A stretch of DNA of 64,000 nucleotides, taken from NCBI RefSeq assembly GCF_000463015.1, contig NC_022247.1, positions 3,844,001-3,908,000 on the forward strand. Direction: 5' to 3'. Origin of the DNA: Variovorax paradoxus B4. Lineage in GTDB: Bacteria > Pseudomonadota > Gammaproteobacteria > Burkholderiales > Burkholderiaceae_C. Made by a program: the position numbers and the translations under genes. Every line of letters begins with the position of its first letter. The first letter of the stretch is position 1. Shown here in pieces: positions 34,362-43,128 of this stretch. The notes beneath the pieces were generated by a model. It saw only the letters and a program-made list of their open reading frames with translations. It searched no databases and was not told the origin of the DNA.

Positions 34362-35018
34362 ATGTCCCGCAAACCCAAAAAAGGCTATTTCGTCCGTGGC
34401 CAGTTCGTTGCCGAAGGCAGCGAGCTCGACCTGGAGCTCAAGCGCGAGCTCAAGGGCACCGACGAAGCCAGCCGCACCGATCTCAAGCGCGAAAGCGATG
34501 AACTGCAAAAGCTCGGCACCGAACTGCTCGGCCTGCGCGCCGGCCTGTTCGATGCCCTCCCGCTGGGCGAAAAACTGGTCGACGCCGTCGCCGAAGCCAA
34601 GCGCATCACCAATTTCGAGGGCAAGCGCCGCCAGATGCAGTTCATCGGCAAGCTGATGCGCAAGCTCGAACCCGAAGTACTCGAAGCCGTGAGGCTCGCC
34701 CTCGCCGAGCAGAACAGCGTGCCCGCAGCCGAAACCGCCGCGCTGCACGAGGCCGAACGCTGGCGCGACCGGCTGATTGCCGACGACGACGCGCTGGGCG
34801 GCTGGATCGAAACCCACCCCGCCACCGATTCGCAGCAGCTGCGCGCCCTGGTGCGCCAGGCCCGCAAGGACCTGAAGGCCGGGCCGGCCGGCGAGGCGCC
34901 GCGCCAGGGCAAGGCCTACCGCGAGATCTTCCAGCTGGTGCGGGAGCAGCTCGCTGTGCACGGCGGTGCGGACCACGCGGCGGAGGCTGCCGCGCAAGAC
35001 CGGGAAGAGGACGCATGA
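34362..35018 (+). CDS. yjgA: Ribosome-associated protein YjgA (DUF615, DarP)
   Basis: A 218-residue protein of the YjgA/DarP family, which associates with late 50S ribosomal precursors. It starts MSRKPKKGYFVRGQFVAEGSE and contains SDELQKLGTELLGL, the family hallmark, and RRQMQFIGKLMRKL. A charged C-terminal tail ends in acidic residues. The divergent pairing with pmbA is conserved in many proteobacteria and supports the call. The stop overlaps the mog start (ATGA at 35015). Confidence 0.94.
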   Translation: MSRKPKKGYFVRGQFVAEGSELDLELKRELKGTDEASRTDLKRESDELQKLGTELLGLRAGLFDALPLGEKLVDAVAEAKRITNFEGKRRQMQFIGKLMRKLEPEVLEAVRLALAEQNSVPAAETAALHEAERWRDRLIADDDALGGWIETHPATDSQQLRALVRQARKDLKAGPAGEAPRQGKAYREIFQLVREQLAVHGGADHAAEAAAQDREEDA

Positions 35019-35602
35019 GCGCACCCGACCCCGTCCGCATCGGCATCGTCTCCATCAGCGACCGCGCCTCCAGCGGCACCTACGAGGACAAGGGCCTGCC
35101 CTCGCTGCAGGCCTGGCTCGGCCGGGCGCTGAAGAACCCGGTCGATTTCGAGGCCCGGCTGATTCCCGACGAAGCGGCCCTCATCAGCGCCACGCTGATC
35201 GAGCTGGTGAACGCCGGCTGCTCTCTGGTGCTGACCACCGGCGGCACCGGCCCGGCCCTGCGCGACGTGACGCCCGAGGCCACCCTGGCCGTGGCCCACA
35301 AGGAAATGCCCGGCTTCGGCGAGCAGATGCGCCAGATCAGCCTGTGCTTCGTGCCCACCGCGATCCTGTCGCGCCAGGTGGCGGTGATCCGCGACAAGAG
35401 CCTGATCATCAACCTGCCGGGACAGCCGAAGTCGATCGCGGAAACGCTCGAAGGGCTGAAAGACACCGAAGGCGTGCAGGTCGTGCCCGGCATCTTCGCG
35501 GCGGTGCCCTACTGCATCGACCTGATCGGCGGGCCGTACCTCGAAACGGACGACACGGTCTGCAAGGCGTTCCGGCCGAAGTCGGCCATTCGCACCCGCT
35601 GA
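35015..35602 (+). CDS. mog: Molybdopterin adenylyltransferase
   Basis: A 195-residue protein. It activates molybdopterin by adenylation before molybdate insertion. Motifs: IGIVSISDRASSGTYEDKG at the N-terminus, TTGGTGPALRDVTPEAT (the MoaB/Mog nucleotide-binding signature), and LIINLPGQPKSIAE. ATG 35015 overlaps the yjgA stop by four bases. The product supports the molybdenum cofactor needed by NasA in this window, though the genes are far apart. Confidence 0.95.
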   Translation: MSAPDPVRIGIVSISDRASSGTYEDKGLPSLQAWLGRALKNPVDFEARLIPDEAALISATLIELVNAGCSLVLTTGGTGPALRDVTPEATLAVAHKEMPGFGEQMRQISLCFVPTAILSRQVAVIRDKSLIINLPGQPKSIAETLEGLKDTEGVQVVPGIFAAVPYCIDLIGGPYLETDDTVCKAFRPKSAIRTR

Positions 35603-35623
35603 GCTGGCGCACTACCCGCGCCT

Positions 35624-35887
35624 TCACGGCGCCGGAGCGCTCCTGGCCTCGATCTCCTTCAGGCAGGCATTGATTGCCGCGTTCGATGCCTGCTCATGGC
35701 AGCGCGCGGCAGCCGCCCGCACGGTTTTCTGCTGCACGCGGCGCTCTTGCGCGCTGTCGATCTGGTAGCTCATGAGCCACTTCATGGCAAATGCCAGCAC
35801 GATTCCGAAGCCGATGGATGCGCCGACCAGCGTCGATCGCCAGGTTCGGGCGCGCGGGCCAACAGCGTGTGAATGCTCATGTGCCAT
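35624..35887 (-). CDS. Small membrane protein at the end of the czc operon
   Basis: An 87-residue protein, not recognised. Its N-terminus is histidine-containing (MAHEHSHAV), followed by basic residues, one hydrophobic segment (about residues 20-40), and a soluble tail with two cysteines (C63 and C79). The start overlaps the 3' end of czcA by 11 bases, so it is translationally coupled and belongs to the metal-efflux operon. A role as an accessory or metal-sensing factor is inferred from position only. Length and codon use match its neighbours. Confidence 0.65.
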   Translation of the reverse strand: MAHEHSHAVGPRARTWRSTLVGASIGFGIVLAFAMKWLMSYQIDSAQERRVQQKTVRAAAARCHEQASNAAINACLKEIEARSAPAP

Positions 35888-38800
35888 GGGAACCTTGCAG
35901 TGCAGGATCCAGCGGTGCGCCGTGGACCTGCTCCTGCACTTCTTCCTCCTCTTCGTCGCGCCGGTGCGCGATGCGGTAGAGCAGCGGAAGCACCAGCAGC
36001 GTCAGCGCGGTCGACGAAAGAATACCGCCGATCACCACCGTGGCCAGCGGCCGCTGCACTTCGGCACCGGTGCCGGTGGCAATGGCCATCGGCACGAAGC
36101 CCAGCGATGCGACCAATGCGGTCATCAGCACCGGCCGCAGGCGCGTGAGCGCGCCTTCCCGGATCGCCGCGTCGAGCGGCAGCCCGCCTTCGCGCAGGTT
36201 GCGGATGAACGAGATCATCACCAGCCCGTTGAGCACCGCCACGCCAGACAGCGCAATGAAGCCCACCGCCGCCGATATCGACAGCGGAATGCCGCGCATC
36301 CACAGCGCCACGATGCCGCCCGTAAGCGCAAACGGAATGCCGGTGAACACCAGCAGGCCGTCCTTGAGGTTGCCGAACATCGCGAACAGCAGCGTGAACA
36401 CCAGCAGCAGCGACACCGGCACCACGATCTGCAGCCGCTGCGTGGCCGAAGCGAGGTTCTCGTACTGGCCGCCCCACACGGTCCAGTAGCCGGTGGGAAT
36501 CTTCACGTTGCGCATCGCTTCCTCCGCCTCGGCCACGAAGGAGCCGAGGTCGCGCCCGCGCACATTGGCGCTCACCACGATGCGGCGCTTGCCGTCCTCG
36601 CGGCTCACCTGGTTGGGGCCGGGCGCGATGTCGAGCGTGGCCACCTCGCCCAGCGGAATGAAGCTGGTGCGCTGGCCTTCGGCGCCCGTGCCCTTGGGCA
36701 GGGCCACGGGCAGGCGCCTGATGGCTTCGAGGTCGGTGCGCAGGTTCTCGGGCAGGCGCACGATGATGTCGAAGCGGCGGTCGCCGTCGAACAGCGTGCC
36801 GGCCTCGCGCCCGCCCACCGCGATGGAGATCGCGTCCTGCACGTCGCCCACGTTGAGGCCGTAGCGCGCGGTCTTGTTGCGGTCTATGTTCACGGTGAGC
36901 ATCGGCAGGCCGGTGGTCTGCTCGACCTTCACCTCGGCCGCGCCGGCGATCTTTCCCAGCACGCCCGACACCTCGGCCGCCGTCTTGTTCAGCACGTCCA
37001 TGTCGTCGCCGAAGATCTTCACGGCCACGTCGCTGCGCACGCCCGAGATCAGCTCGTTGAAGCGCAGCTGGATCGGCTGCGAGAACTCGTAGTTGTTGCC
37101 TGGCAGCTTCTCCACTTCTTCCTGCACCGCCGCAAGGAGCTCGTCGCGCGTACGACGAGGCTGGGGCCACTCGCTCTCGGGCTTGAGCATGATGTAGCCG
37201 TCGGAGATGTTCGGCGGCATCGGGTCGGATGCAATCTCGGCCGTGCCGGTGCGCGCAAACACGCGCTCGATCTCCGGAAACTTCGCCTTCAGCGTGCGTT
37301 CGAGCTGCTTCTGCATCTCGACCGACTGCGTGAGGCTGGTGCCCGGAATGCGCAGCGCCTGAATGGCGAAGTCGCCTTCGCTCAGGCTCGGCACGAACTC
37401 CGTGCCCAGGCGCGTGGCCAGCAGGCCCGACAGCACCACCGCCACCGCGGCCAGCGTGATGACCAGCGGCTTGGCCGCCATGACGCGCGCCAGCAGCGGC
37501 TCGTAGCCGCGCTTGGCCCACACCATCAGGCGGCTTTCCTTCTCGCTGACCTTGTTGCCGATGAACAGCGCCACGGCCGCGGGAATGAAGGTGATCGACA
37601 GGATCATCGCGCCCAGCAGCGCGATCACCACGGTGAAGGCCATCGGGTGGAACAGCTTGCCCTCGACACCCGTGAGCGCAAAGATCGGCAGGTACACGAT
37701 CATGATGATGAGCTGGCCGAACAGCAGCGGCCGGCGCGCCTCCTGCGAGGCCGCGAACACTTCGTGGAAGCGCTCGCTGCGCGTCAGCGGCCGCCCCTTG
37801 TGGGCCTGCGCATGGGCCAGCCTTCGCACGCAGTTCTCCACGATCACCACCGCGCCGTCGATGATGATGCCGAAGTCCAGCGCGCCCAGGCTCATGAGGT
37901 TGGCGCTGACCTTCTGGTTCACCATGCCGGTGAAGGTGAAGAGCATCGACAGCGGAATCACCAGCGCGGTGATCAGCGCCGCGCGGATGTTGCCGAGGAA
38001 CAGGAACAGGATCGCGATGACCAGCACCGCACCCTCGAACAGGTTCTTCTTCACCGTGGCGATGGCCTTGTCGACCAGCACGGTGCGGTCGTACACCGTC
38101 ACGGCCTTCACGCCGGCGGGCAGCGTGCGATTGATCTCCTGCATCTTCTTGTCGACAGCCTGCGACACGGTGCGGCTGTTCTCGCCGATCAGCATGAACA
38201 CGGTGCCCAGCACCACCTCGCGGCCGTTGTCGGTGGCGGCGCCCGTGCGCAGCTCCTTGCCGATGCCGACCTCGGCCACGTCCTGCACGCGCAGCGGAAT
38301 GCCGTTGGCGTTGCCGAGGATGACGTTGGCGATGTCTTCCGCCGACTTCACCTGCCCCGGTGCGCGGATGAGGTACTGCTCGCCGCGCTTCTCGATGTAG
38401 CCCGCGCCCACGTTGGCGTTGTTGCGTTCCAGCGCGGTGACGAGGTCGGTCATCGTGAGGCCGTGGGCCAGCAGCTTGGCCGGATCGGGCGCGATGTGGA
38501 ACTCCTTGGCGTAGCCGCCGATGGAATTGATCTCGGTCACGCCCGCCACGTTGCGCAGCTGCGGCTTGATGATCCAATCCTGTATCTCGCGCAGGTCGGT
38601 GGGCGAGTAGGGCTTGCCGTCGGGCTTCCTCGCGCCCTCTTCCGCCTCGACGGTCCAGAGGTAGATTTCGCCCAGGCCGGTCGAGATGGGCCCGATCACC
38701 GGCGAGATGCCGCCGGGCATGCTCTCCCGCGCGGACTGGATGCGCTCGTTGACGAGCTGCCGCGCAAAGTAGATGTCGGTGCCGTCCTTGAAGATCACCG

Positions 38801-39080
38801 TGACCTGCGAAAGGCCGTAGCGCGACAGCGAGCGGGTCTGCTGCAGGCCCGGCAGCCCGGCCATGACGGTCTCGATGGGGTAGGTCACGCGCTGCTCGGT
38901 CTCCAGCGGGGAGTAGCCGGGCGCGGCGGTGTTGATCTGCACCTGCACGTTGGTGATGTCGGGCACGGCGTCGATGGGCAGCTTCTGGTAGCTGAAGATG
39001 CCGAGCGCCGCCATGCCGAGCACGGCGAGCAGGATCAGCCAGCGCTGCTCGATGGAGAAGCGGATGATGCGTTCGAACAT
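35877..39080 (-). CDS. czcA: Heavy-metal efflux RND pump, CzcA type
   Basis: A 1067-residue inner-membrane RND transporter with the 12-TM architecture and two large periplasmic loops. TM4 reads DFGIIIDGAVVIVEN with D402, D408 and E415, the acidic proton-relay residues conserved in the Co/Zn/Cd (HME1) subgroup. CusA-type copper pumps carry methionine clusters instead, and I do not see those. It exports divalent cations from the periplasm, or from the inner-membrane face, through CzcB and CzcC. It follows czcB by 10 bases and overlaps the small gene downstream. Confidence 0.95.
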   Translation of the reverse strand: MFERIIRFSIEQRWLILLAVLGMAALGIFSYQKLPIDAVPDITNVQVQINTAAPGYSPLETEQRVTYPIETVMAGLPGLQQTRSLSRYGLSQVTVIFKDGTDIYFARQLVNERIQSARESMPGGISPVIGPISTGLGEIYLWTVEAEEGARKPDGKPYSPTDLREIQDWIIKPQLRNVAGVTEINSIGGYAKEFHIAPDPAKLLAHGLTMTDLVTALERNNANVGAGYIEKRGEQYLIRAPGQVKSAEDIANVILGNANGIPLRVQDVAEVGIGKELRTGAATDNGREVVLGTVFMLIGENSRTVSQAVDKKMQEINRTLPAGVKAVTVYDRTVLVDKAIATVKKNLFEGAVLVIAILFLFLGNIRAALITALVIPLSMLFTFTGMVNQKVSANLMSLGALDFGIIIDGAVVIVENCVRRLAHAQAHKGRPLTRSERFHEVFAASQEARRPLLFGQLIIMIVYLPIFALTGVEGKLFHPMAFTVVIALLGAMILSITFIPAAVALFIGNKVSEKESRLMVWAKRGYEPLLARVMAAKPLVITLAAVAVVLSGLLATRLGTEFVPSLSEGDFAIQALRIPGTSLTQSVEMQKQLERTLKAKFPEIERVFARTGTAEIASDPMPPNISDGYIMLKPESEWPQPRRTRDELLAAVQEEVEKLPGNNYEFSQPIQLRFNELISGVRSDVAVKIFGDDMDVLNKTAAEVSGVLGKIAGAAEVKVEQTTGLPMLTVNIDRNKTARYGLNVGDVQDAISIAVGGREAGTLFDGDRRFDIIVRLPENLRTDLEAIRRLPVALPKGTGAEGQRTSFIPLGEVATLDIAPGPNQVSREDGKRRIVVSANVRGRDLGSFVAEAEEAMRNVKIPTGYWTVWGGQYENLASATQRLQIVVPVSLLLVFTLLFAMFGNLKDGLLVFTGIPFALTGGIVALWMRGIPLSISAAVGFIALSGVAVLNGLVMISFIRNLREGGLPLDAAIREGALTRLRPVLMTALVASLGFVPMAIATGTGAEVQRPLATVVIGGILSSTALTLLVLPLLYRIAHRRDEEEEEVQEQVHGAPLDPALQGSHGT

Positions 39081-39090
39081 GCGTGCTTCC

Positions 39091-40458
39091 TCAGTGGGTG
39101 TGCGTGGCCGAGCTCTTGCCCTGCTGCGACTTCACGACGAAGCTGCCGCTGGCTGCATAGGCCGCACCGGGCTTCAGGCCGCTCACGATCTCGATGCGCT
39201 TGCCGTCGCTGCGCCCGGTCTGCACGTGCTGCGGCATAAAGCCGCCGGGCACGCGCAGGAACACGGTGGGCTTGTCTTCCACCGTCTGCACCGCCTCCGC
39301 CGAAACGGTCACGGGCGCATCCATCTCGGAGGCCACGAGCTCGACGTTCACGAACAGCCCCGGGCGCCAGATTCGCTGCGGGTTCGTCAGCGTGACGCGT
39401 GCAGTGGCGGTGCGCGTCTGCGCGCCGATCAGCGAGCCCACGTAGGACACCTTGCCGGTCGCGGTCTGGTCGAAGGCGCTGGAGCGGATGCTCACCGGCT
39501 CGCCGATGCGCACCAGGTTCAGGTTGTTGGCGGCCACGCTGATCTCGGCCCACACGGTCGACAGATCGGAGATGGTGAAGACGTTGACGGCCTCGCCCAC
39601 CGATTCGCCGAGCGAGATGTGCTTTTCGACCACCATGCCGTCGAAGGGTGCGCGCAGCTCGTAGCGGCCCAGCGCCGACGAACCCGGCGTGGCGCCGAGC
39701 GCCAGCAGCTTCTGGTTGGCGTTGGCCACTGCGATCTGCGCTTCCTGCATCGCCTGCTGGGCTTGCAGGTAGTCCTGCTGCGGGGAGATCTTTTCTTCCC
39801 ACAGTTTCTTCTCGCGCTCGTAGGTCGTGCGGGCCAGCTCCAGCCGGCGCTGCGCCGACTGCAGCTCGCTGCGCTGCTCCGACAGCGAGGGACTCGACAG
39901 CACCGCCAGCACCTGCCCGCGCTTGACCTCCTGGCCCAGGTTGGCCGGCACACTGTCGACCACACCCGCCACGCGCGGCACCACGTGGGCCGTGCGGTCT
40001 TCATTGAACTTGATCTCGCCGGGCAGCTGCAGCGACGACTTGATGCGCGCGGGGCCGGCGCTCTCGATGGTCATGTCGGCGGCCTTGATCTGCTCGTCGG
40101 TGAAGGCGATCTTTTCTTCGTCTTCCTTGTGTTCCGACGTCGCGGCTTTTTTCTTGCCCTCTTCCTTGTCCTTTTCCTTGCCTTTCTCGTGGTGTTCGTT
40201 GTCGGCATGGCCCTTGGCTTCGCCGTGACCGTGGTCGTGGTCCTTGCCCTCTTCCTTGGCTTCCTTGCCACCTTCTTCGTGATGCTCGCCGTCGCCATGC
40301 GCGGCAGCCTCCGAATGGCCGGCCGCTTCGGGCTTGGCGGGTGATGTGCGCAGGATCATCGCGCCGGCGCCCAGGCCCAGTACCAGCACGGCCGCGATGG
40401 CGATCCACTGCTTCTTGCCGACGCGCTCGGCGAAAGGTTTGCGTTCTTCGGTGTTCAT
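39091..40458 (-). CDS. czcB: RND efflux periplasmic adaptor, CzcB type, with His-rich segment
   Basis: A 455-residue membrane-fusion protein. An N-terminal membrane anchor (about 17-36) is followed by a low-complexity His/Glu/Lys region (about 45-112) with eleven histidines, including the HDHGH and NEHHE runs. Then come the adaptor hairpin, barrel-sandwich and beta-barrel parts (RAPFDGMVVEKHIS, PQRIWRPGLFVNVE). A C-terminal THTH ends the protein. The His-rich region likely binds or buffers metal before export. It links CzcA to the outer-membrane channel CzcC. The start ATG 40458 is followed by a clear anchor; the frame extends farther upstream without support. Confidence 0.93.
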   Translation of the reverse strand: MNTEERKPFAERVGKKQWIAIAAVLVLGLGAGAMILRTSPAKPEAAGHSEAAAHGDGEHHEEGGKEAKEEGKDHDHGHGEAKGHADNEHHEKGKEKDKEEGKKKAATSEHKEDEEKIAFTDEQIKAADMTIESAGPARIKSSLQLPGEIKFNEDRTAHVVPRVAGVVDSVPANLGQEVKRGQVLAVLSSPSLSEQRSELQSAQRRLELARTTYEREKKLWEEKISPQQDYLQAQQAMQEAQIAVANANQKLLALGATPGSSALGRYELRAPFDGMVVEKHISLGESVGEAVNVFTISDLSTVWAEISVAANNLNLVRIGEPVSIRSSAFDQTATGKVSYVGSLIGAQTRTATARVTLTNPQRIWRPGLFVNVELVASEMDAPVTVSAEAVQTVEDKPTVFLRVPGGFMPQHVQTGRSDGKRIEIVSGLKPGAAYAASGSFVVKSQQGKSSATHTH

Positions 40459-40480
40459 GATCTGTGGAGTTCCTTGCTTG

Positions 40481-41818
40481 TCAGCGCGCGACGGGCGTTG
40501 TCGCGGCAGAAATGTCATTGCCTTCGGCTCCGAGCAGCCGGTCGAGGTCGCCGGCCGCGCGGTGCGCGTCGGCCAGCGCGAGCAGGTACTGCGCGCGCAC
40601 CTGGAACAGCGTGCGCTGCGCATCGAGTGCTTCCAGGAAGCTGAACTTGCCCAGCTCGAAGCCCTTGGTGGCCGCCTTGTAGGCGGTCTCGGCGCCGGGC
40701 AGCGCGTCGCGCTGCAGCGTCTCGGCGGTGGCGCGGGCGGAGCGCAGGCGCTCCGAAGCCTGCGCGACATCGGTGCCCAGCTGCAGCTCGGCGGCAGCGA
40801 GGTCGTCGCGCGCCTTTTCTTCGCGGCTCAGGGCCTCTGCCACGTTGCCGCGGTTGGTGTCGAAGATCGGCAGCGGAATCGACAGGCCCACGACCACCTG
40901 GTTGCGCCGGCTGCTGCCGGTCTCGCCTTCGGATGCCGGCACACGCTTGGCGCCGAGCGACACAGTCACGTCGGGGATACGCTTGGCCTGCTCCAGGTCG
41001 GACAGCGCCTTGCGCCGCTCGACTTCGAGCCGCGCCTGCTGCACCACGGGCGCCGCGCCCAGGCGGCTGGCCACGTCCTGCGTCATTGCCGGCAACTGGT
41101 CGACCGCGCCATCCACCTGCATGAAGCGCGGATTCGGGTTGCCCCACAGCGCGGCCAATTGCTGGCGCGCCGAGCGCAGCGTGCCTTCGGCCTGCATCAG
41201 CTCGACGCGGATGCCAGCCTCGGCCACGCGGGCCCTGGTTTCTTCCAGCGGCGAGACCTTGCCGGCGGCCACTCGATTGGCCGCCGCGCGGGTGGCCGTC
41301 TGCGCAAGACTCACGGAATCCTGCGCGAGCCGCAGGCGCTCCTGTGCGGTGAGCACGTCGAAGAAGGCGGTGACGGTCGCCGCACGCACCTCGGCGCGAC
41401 GGCCGGCCAGCGCCGACGAGGCCTGGTCACGCGCGCGTTCGGCCGCCGTCACGCGGGCCGCGCGCTTGCCACCCAGTTCGAGGGGCTGGCTCAGCTGCAG
41501 CGTGGTGGTGCGGTTGTCGCGGCGCCAGTCTTCCACCTGCACGTCGAGCGTGGGGTTGGGCCAGGCGCCGGCCTGGACGATGGCGGCCTCTGTGGCCTCC
41601 TGCTCGCGGAATGCGGCAGACAGGCCGGGGTTGGCCTGCAACGCCATCGCAATGGCGTTGCGCAGGGTCAGCGGGCCCGCAGGCTCCAGCGTGCGGGCAG
41701 CCGCGCCGGACTGCTGTGAATACGGCGTGCCGGCAGCGGCCGACACTGCGACCTGTTGTGAAAAAGCCGGGGGCGCCGCCAAGGCCAACAAGGCCAGCGG
41801 CACGAAGAGCGTGCGCAT
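40481..41818 (-). CDS. czcC: Outer-membrane channel of the czc efflux system, TolC family
   Basis: A 445-residue TolC-family protein with a signal peptide cleaved near AFSQQVA (about residue 21). Two repeats of long helices and strand segments are visible, with RLRLAQDSV..., ARVAEAGIRVELMQAEG... and PLPIFDTNRGN near the middle. It completes the CzcCBA tripartite pump by forming the outer-membrane exit duct. It lies 22 bases upstream of czcB. Its own upstream spacer (about 98 bases after czcI) contains a 12-base perfect hairpin. Confidence 0.93.
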   Translation of the reverse strand: MRTLFVPLALLALAAPPAFSQQVAVSAAAGTPYSQQSGAAARTLEPAGPLTLRNAIAMALQANPGLSAAFREQEATEAAIVQAGAWPNPTLDVQVEDWRRDNRTTTLQLSQPLELGGKRAARVTAAERARDQASSALAGRRAEVRAATVTAFFDVLTAQERLRLAQDSVSLAQTATRAAANRVAAGKVSPLEETRARVAEAGIRVELMQAEGTLRSARQQLAALWGNPNPRFMQVDGAVDQLPAMTQDVASRLGAAPVVQQARLEVERRKALSDLEQAKRIPDVTVSLGAKRVPASEGETGSSRRNQVVVGLSIPLPIFDTNRGNVAEALSREEKARDDLAAAELQLGTDVAQASERLRSARATAETLQRDALPGAETAYKAATKGFELGKFSFLEALDAQRTLFQVRAQYLLALADAHRAAGDLDRLLGAEGNDISAATTPVAR

Positions 41819-41854
41819 CGAATTCTCCTGGGTTGCAAAACAACGGACGGACGA

Positions 41855-41917
41855 ATTCGGCGAGAGCTCAGCTGCTGATGTCGGGTATCAGGGGGATGGG
41901 TGGTTCTCTCGCCGAAT
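41855..41917 (-). repeat. Intercistronic hairpin between czcI and czcC
   Basis: ATTCGGCGAGAG at 41855-41866 pairs perfectly with CTCTCGCCGAAT at 41906-41917, twelve base pairs around a 39-base loop. One arm reaches the czcI stop codon and the other ends 36 bases before czcC. The loop has no T-tract, so it is not a classic terminator. A role in mRNA processing or partial attenuation between czcI and czcCBA is inference. Confidence 0.55.
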
Positions 41918-42288
41918 CAAATGGCGAGAGGCCATGCGGGAGGCACGGGCACTTCCGAGATGTGCGAGATGAAATGCTCAGCGGGCACGGCGCGCAGCGC
42001 CCGTGCCATCGGCAGCGCATTCACTCGATCGGACGCCGACGGCAGGTGCTGCGCCTGGCCCAGATGGCAGACGGCGCAATCGCCGAGCACGGCGTTGGGC
42101 TGGGTGCCGGGGCTCTTCTGCGCGTCATCGGTGCGGGAACCGCCCGCGCTGCGGTCCGGTTCATGCTCGTGATGGCCCCAGTGCTGCGGCTGGACATCGC
42201 GTTCGTGCTGGCAATAGGCGGCCGATGCCGCCCAGCTGGACTGGAGCGGGAGCAGAAGCAGCAGGAAGATCAGAAGCCAGCGGCGCAT
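41917..42288 (-). CDS. czcI: CzcI-like periplasmic metal-resistance protein
   Basis: A 123-residue exported protein. The signal peptide MRRWLLIFLLLLLPLQSSWA is followed by AAYCQHERDV and HWGHHEHEP, which resembles the CzcI N-terminus of Cupriavidus metallidurans in sequence and layout. A DCAVCHLGQAQH segment gives a CxxC-type pair with His, suitable for metal binding. CzcI is described as a regulator of czc expression; the mechanism is unclear. It heads the czcI-czcC-czcB-czcA operon and is divergent from czcR. Confidence 0.82.
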   Translation of the reverse strand: MRRWLLIFLLLLLPLQSSWAASAAYCQHERDVQPQHWGHHEHEPDRSAGGSRTDDAQKSPGTQPNAVLGDCAVCHLGQAQHLPSASDRVNALPMARALRAVPAEHFISHISEVPVPPAWPLAI

Positions 42289-42400
42289 GGTCCAAAAAGT
42301 ATATCGACGGCATGTGGCATGCTGCTCTGCAATGCCCCTGCGGTTTGCAGGTTGCGGCGCAATGTACGACAAGCGCGCGGGATTTTGTCCGTCGCACCGA

Positions 42401-42414
42401 TTACGAATTCGTAA
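42401..42414. promoter_or_regulatory. Palindrome TTACGAATTCGTAA, candidate CzcR operator
   Basis: A perfect 14-base palindrome lies in the 162-base spacer between czcI and czcR, 36 bases before the czcR start. OmpR-type heavy-metal regulators bind repeats containing TTAC-like boxes, so CzcR is the natural candidate. The role is inferred from position and symmetry. Confidence 0.5.
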
Positions 42415-42450
42415 CCTCCGGGCCCCTGCCCCATCGCTAACATCCCATCG

Positions 42451-43128
42451 ATGCGAATTCTGGTCATTGAAGACGAACCCAAGCTTGGCGACTACCTGAA
42501 GAAGGGCCTGGAGGAGAACGGGTATGTGGTCGACATTGCGCGCGACGGCATCGAAGGCCGCTACCTCGCCACCGAGGGCGACTACGCGCTGATCCTGCTC
42601 GATGTGATGCTTCCCGGCATCGACGGATTCGCGGTGCTGCAGGCGATCCGGCGCACCAGCAACGTGCCCGTGCTGGTGCTCACCGCCCGCGACAAGGTCG
42701 AGGATCGGGTCAACGGCCTGCAGCAAGGCGCCGACGACTACCTCGTCAAGCCCTTTTCCTTTTCCGAGCTGCTGGCGCGCATCCAGGCGCTGCTGCGCCG
42801 CGGCAAGCCCCAGGAGTCCGCCGTGCTCCGGCTGGCCGACCTGGAGCTCGACCTGGCCAGCCGCAAGTGCTTTCGCAACCGCACGCGGCTGGACCTCACG
42901 GCGAAGGAGTTCACGCTGCTGGTGGTGCTGCTGCGCCGCCGCGGGCAGATACTCTCGCGCAGCACGCTCGCCGAGCAGGTGTGGGAGATGAACTTCGACA
43001 GCGACACCAACGTGGTCGAGGTGGCCATCCGCAGGCTGCGCAGCAAGATCGACGATCCGTTCGACGTCAAGCTGCTGCACACGGTGCGCGGCATGGGCTA
43101 CGTGCTCGAGGATCGTTCCTGGTCGTGA
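42451..43128 (+). CDS. czcR: Heavy-metal two-component response regulator, OmpR family
   Basis: A 225-residue response regulator. The receiver domain (about 1-115) has the acidic pocket at the start (IEDEPK), the phosphoacceptor D51 and the K100 in VKPFS. The C-terminal winged helix (about 125-222) is the OmpR/PhoB type, with [16 protein letters not shown] and VRGMGYVLE. Divergent from czcICBA and coupled to czcS through a GTGA overlap. It should activate efflux genes when phosphorylated by CzcS in the presence of metal. Confidence 0.94.
   Translation: MRILVIEDEPKLGDYLKKGLEENGYVVDIARDGIEGRYLATEGDYALILLDVMLPGIDGFAVLQAIRRTSNVPVLVLTARDKVEDRVNGLQQGADDYLVKPFSFSELLARIQALLRRGKPQESAVLRLADLELDLASRKCFRNRTRLDLTAKEFTLLVVLLRRRGQILSRSTLAEQVWEMNFDSDTNVVEVAIRRLRSKIDDPFDVKLLHTVRGMGYVLEDRSWS

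Noticed and set aside
35772..39239. A 1155-codon open frame on the plus strand opposite czcA
   Set aside because: It is the reverse reading of a high-GC gene. Its translation is Arg/His/Gln-rich low complexity without domains, while czcA has all family motifs.
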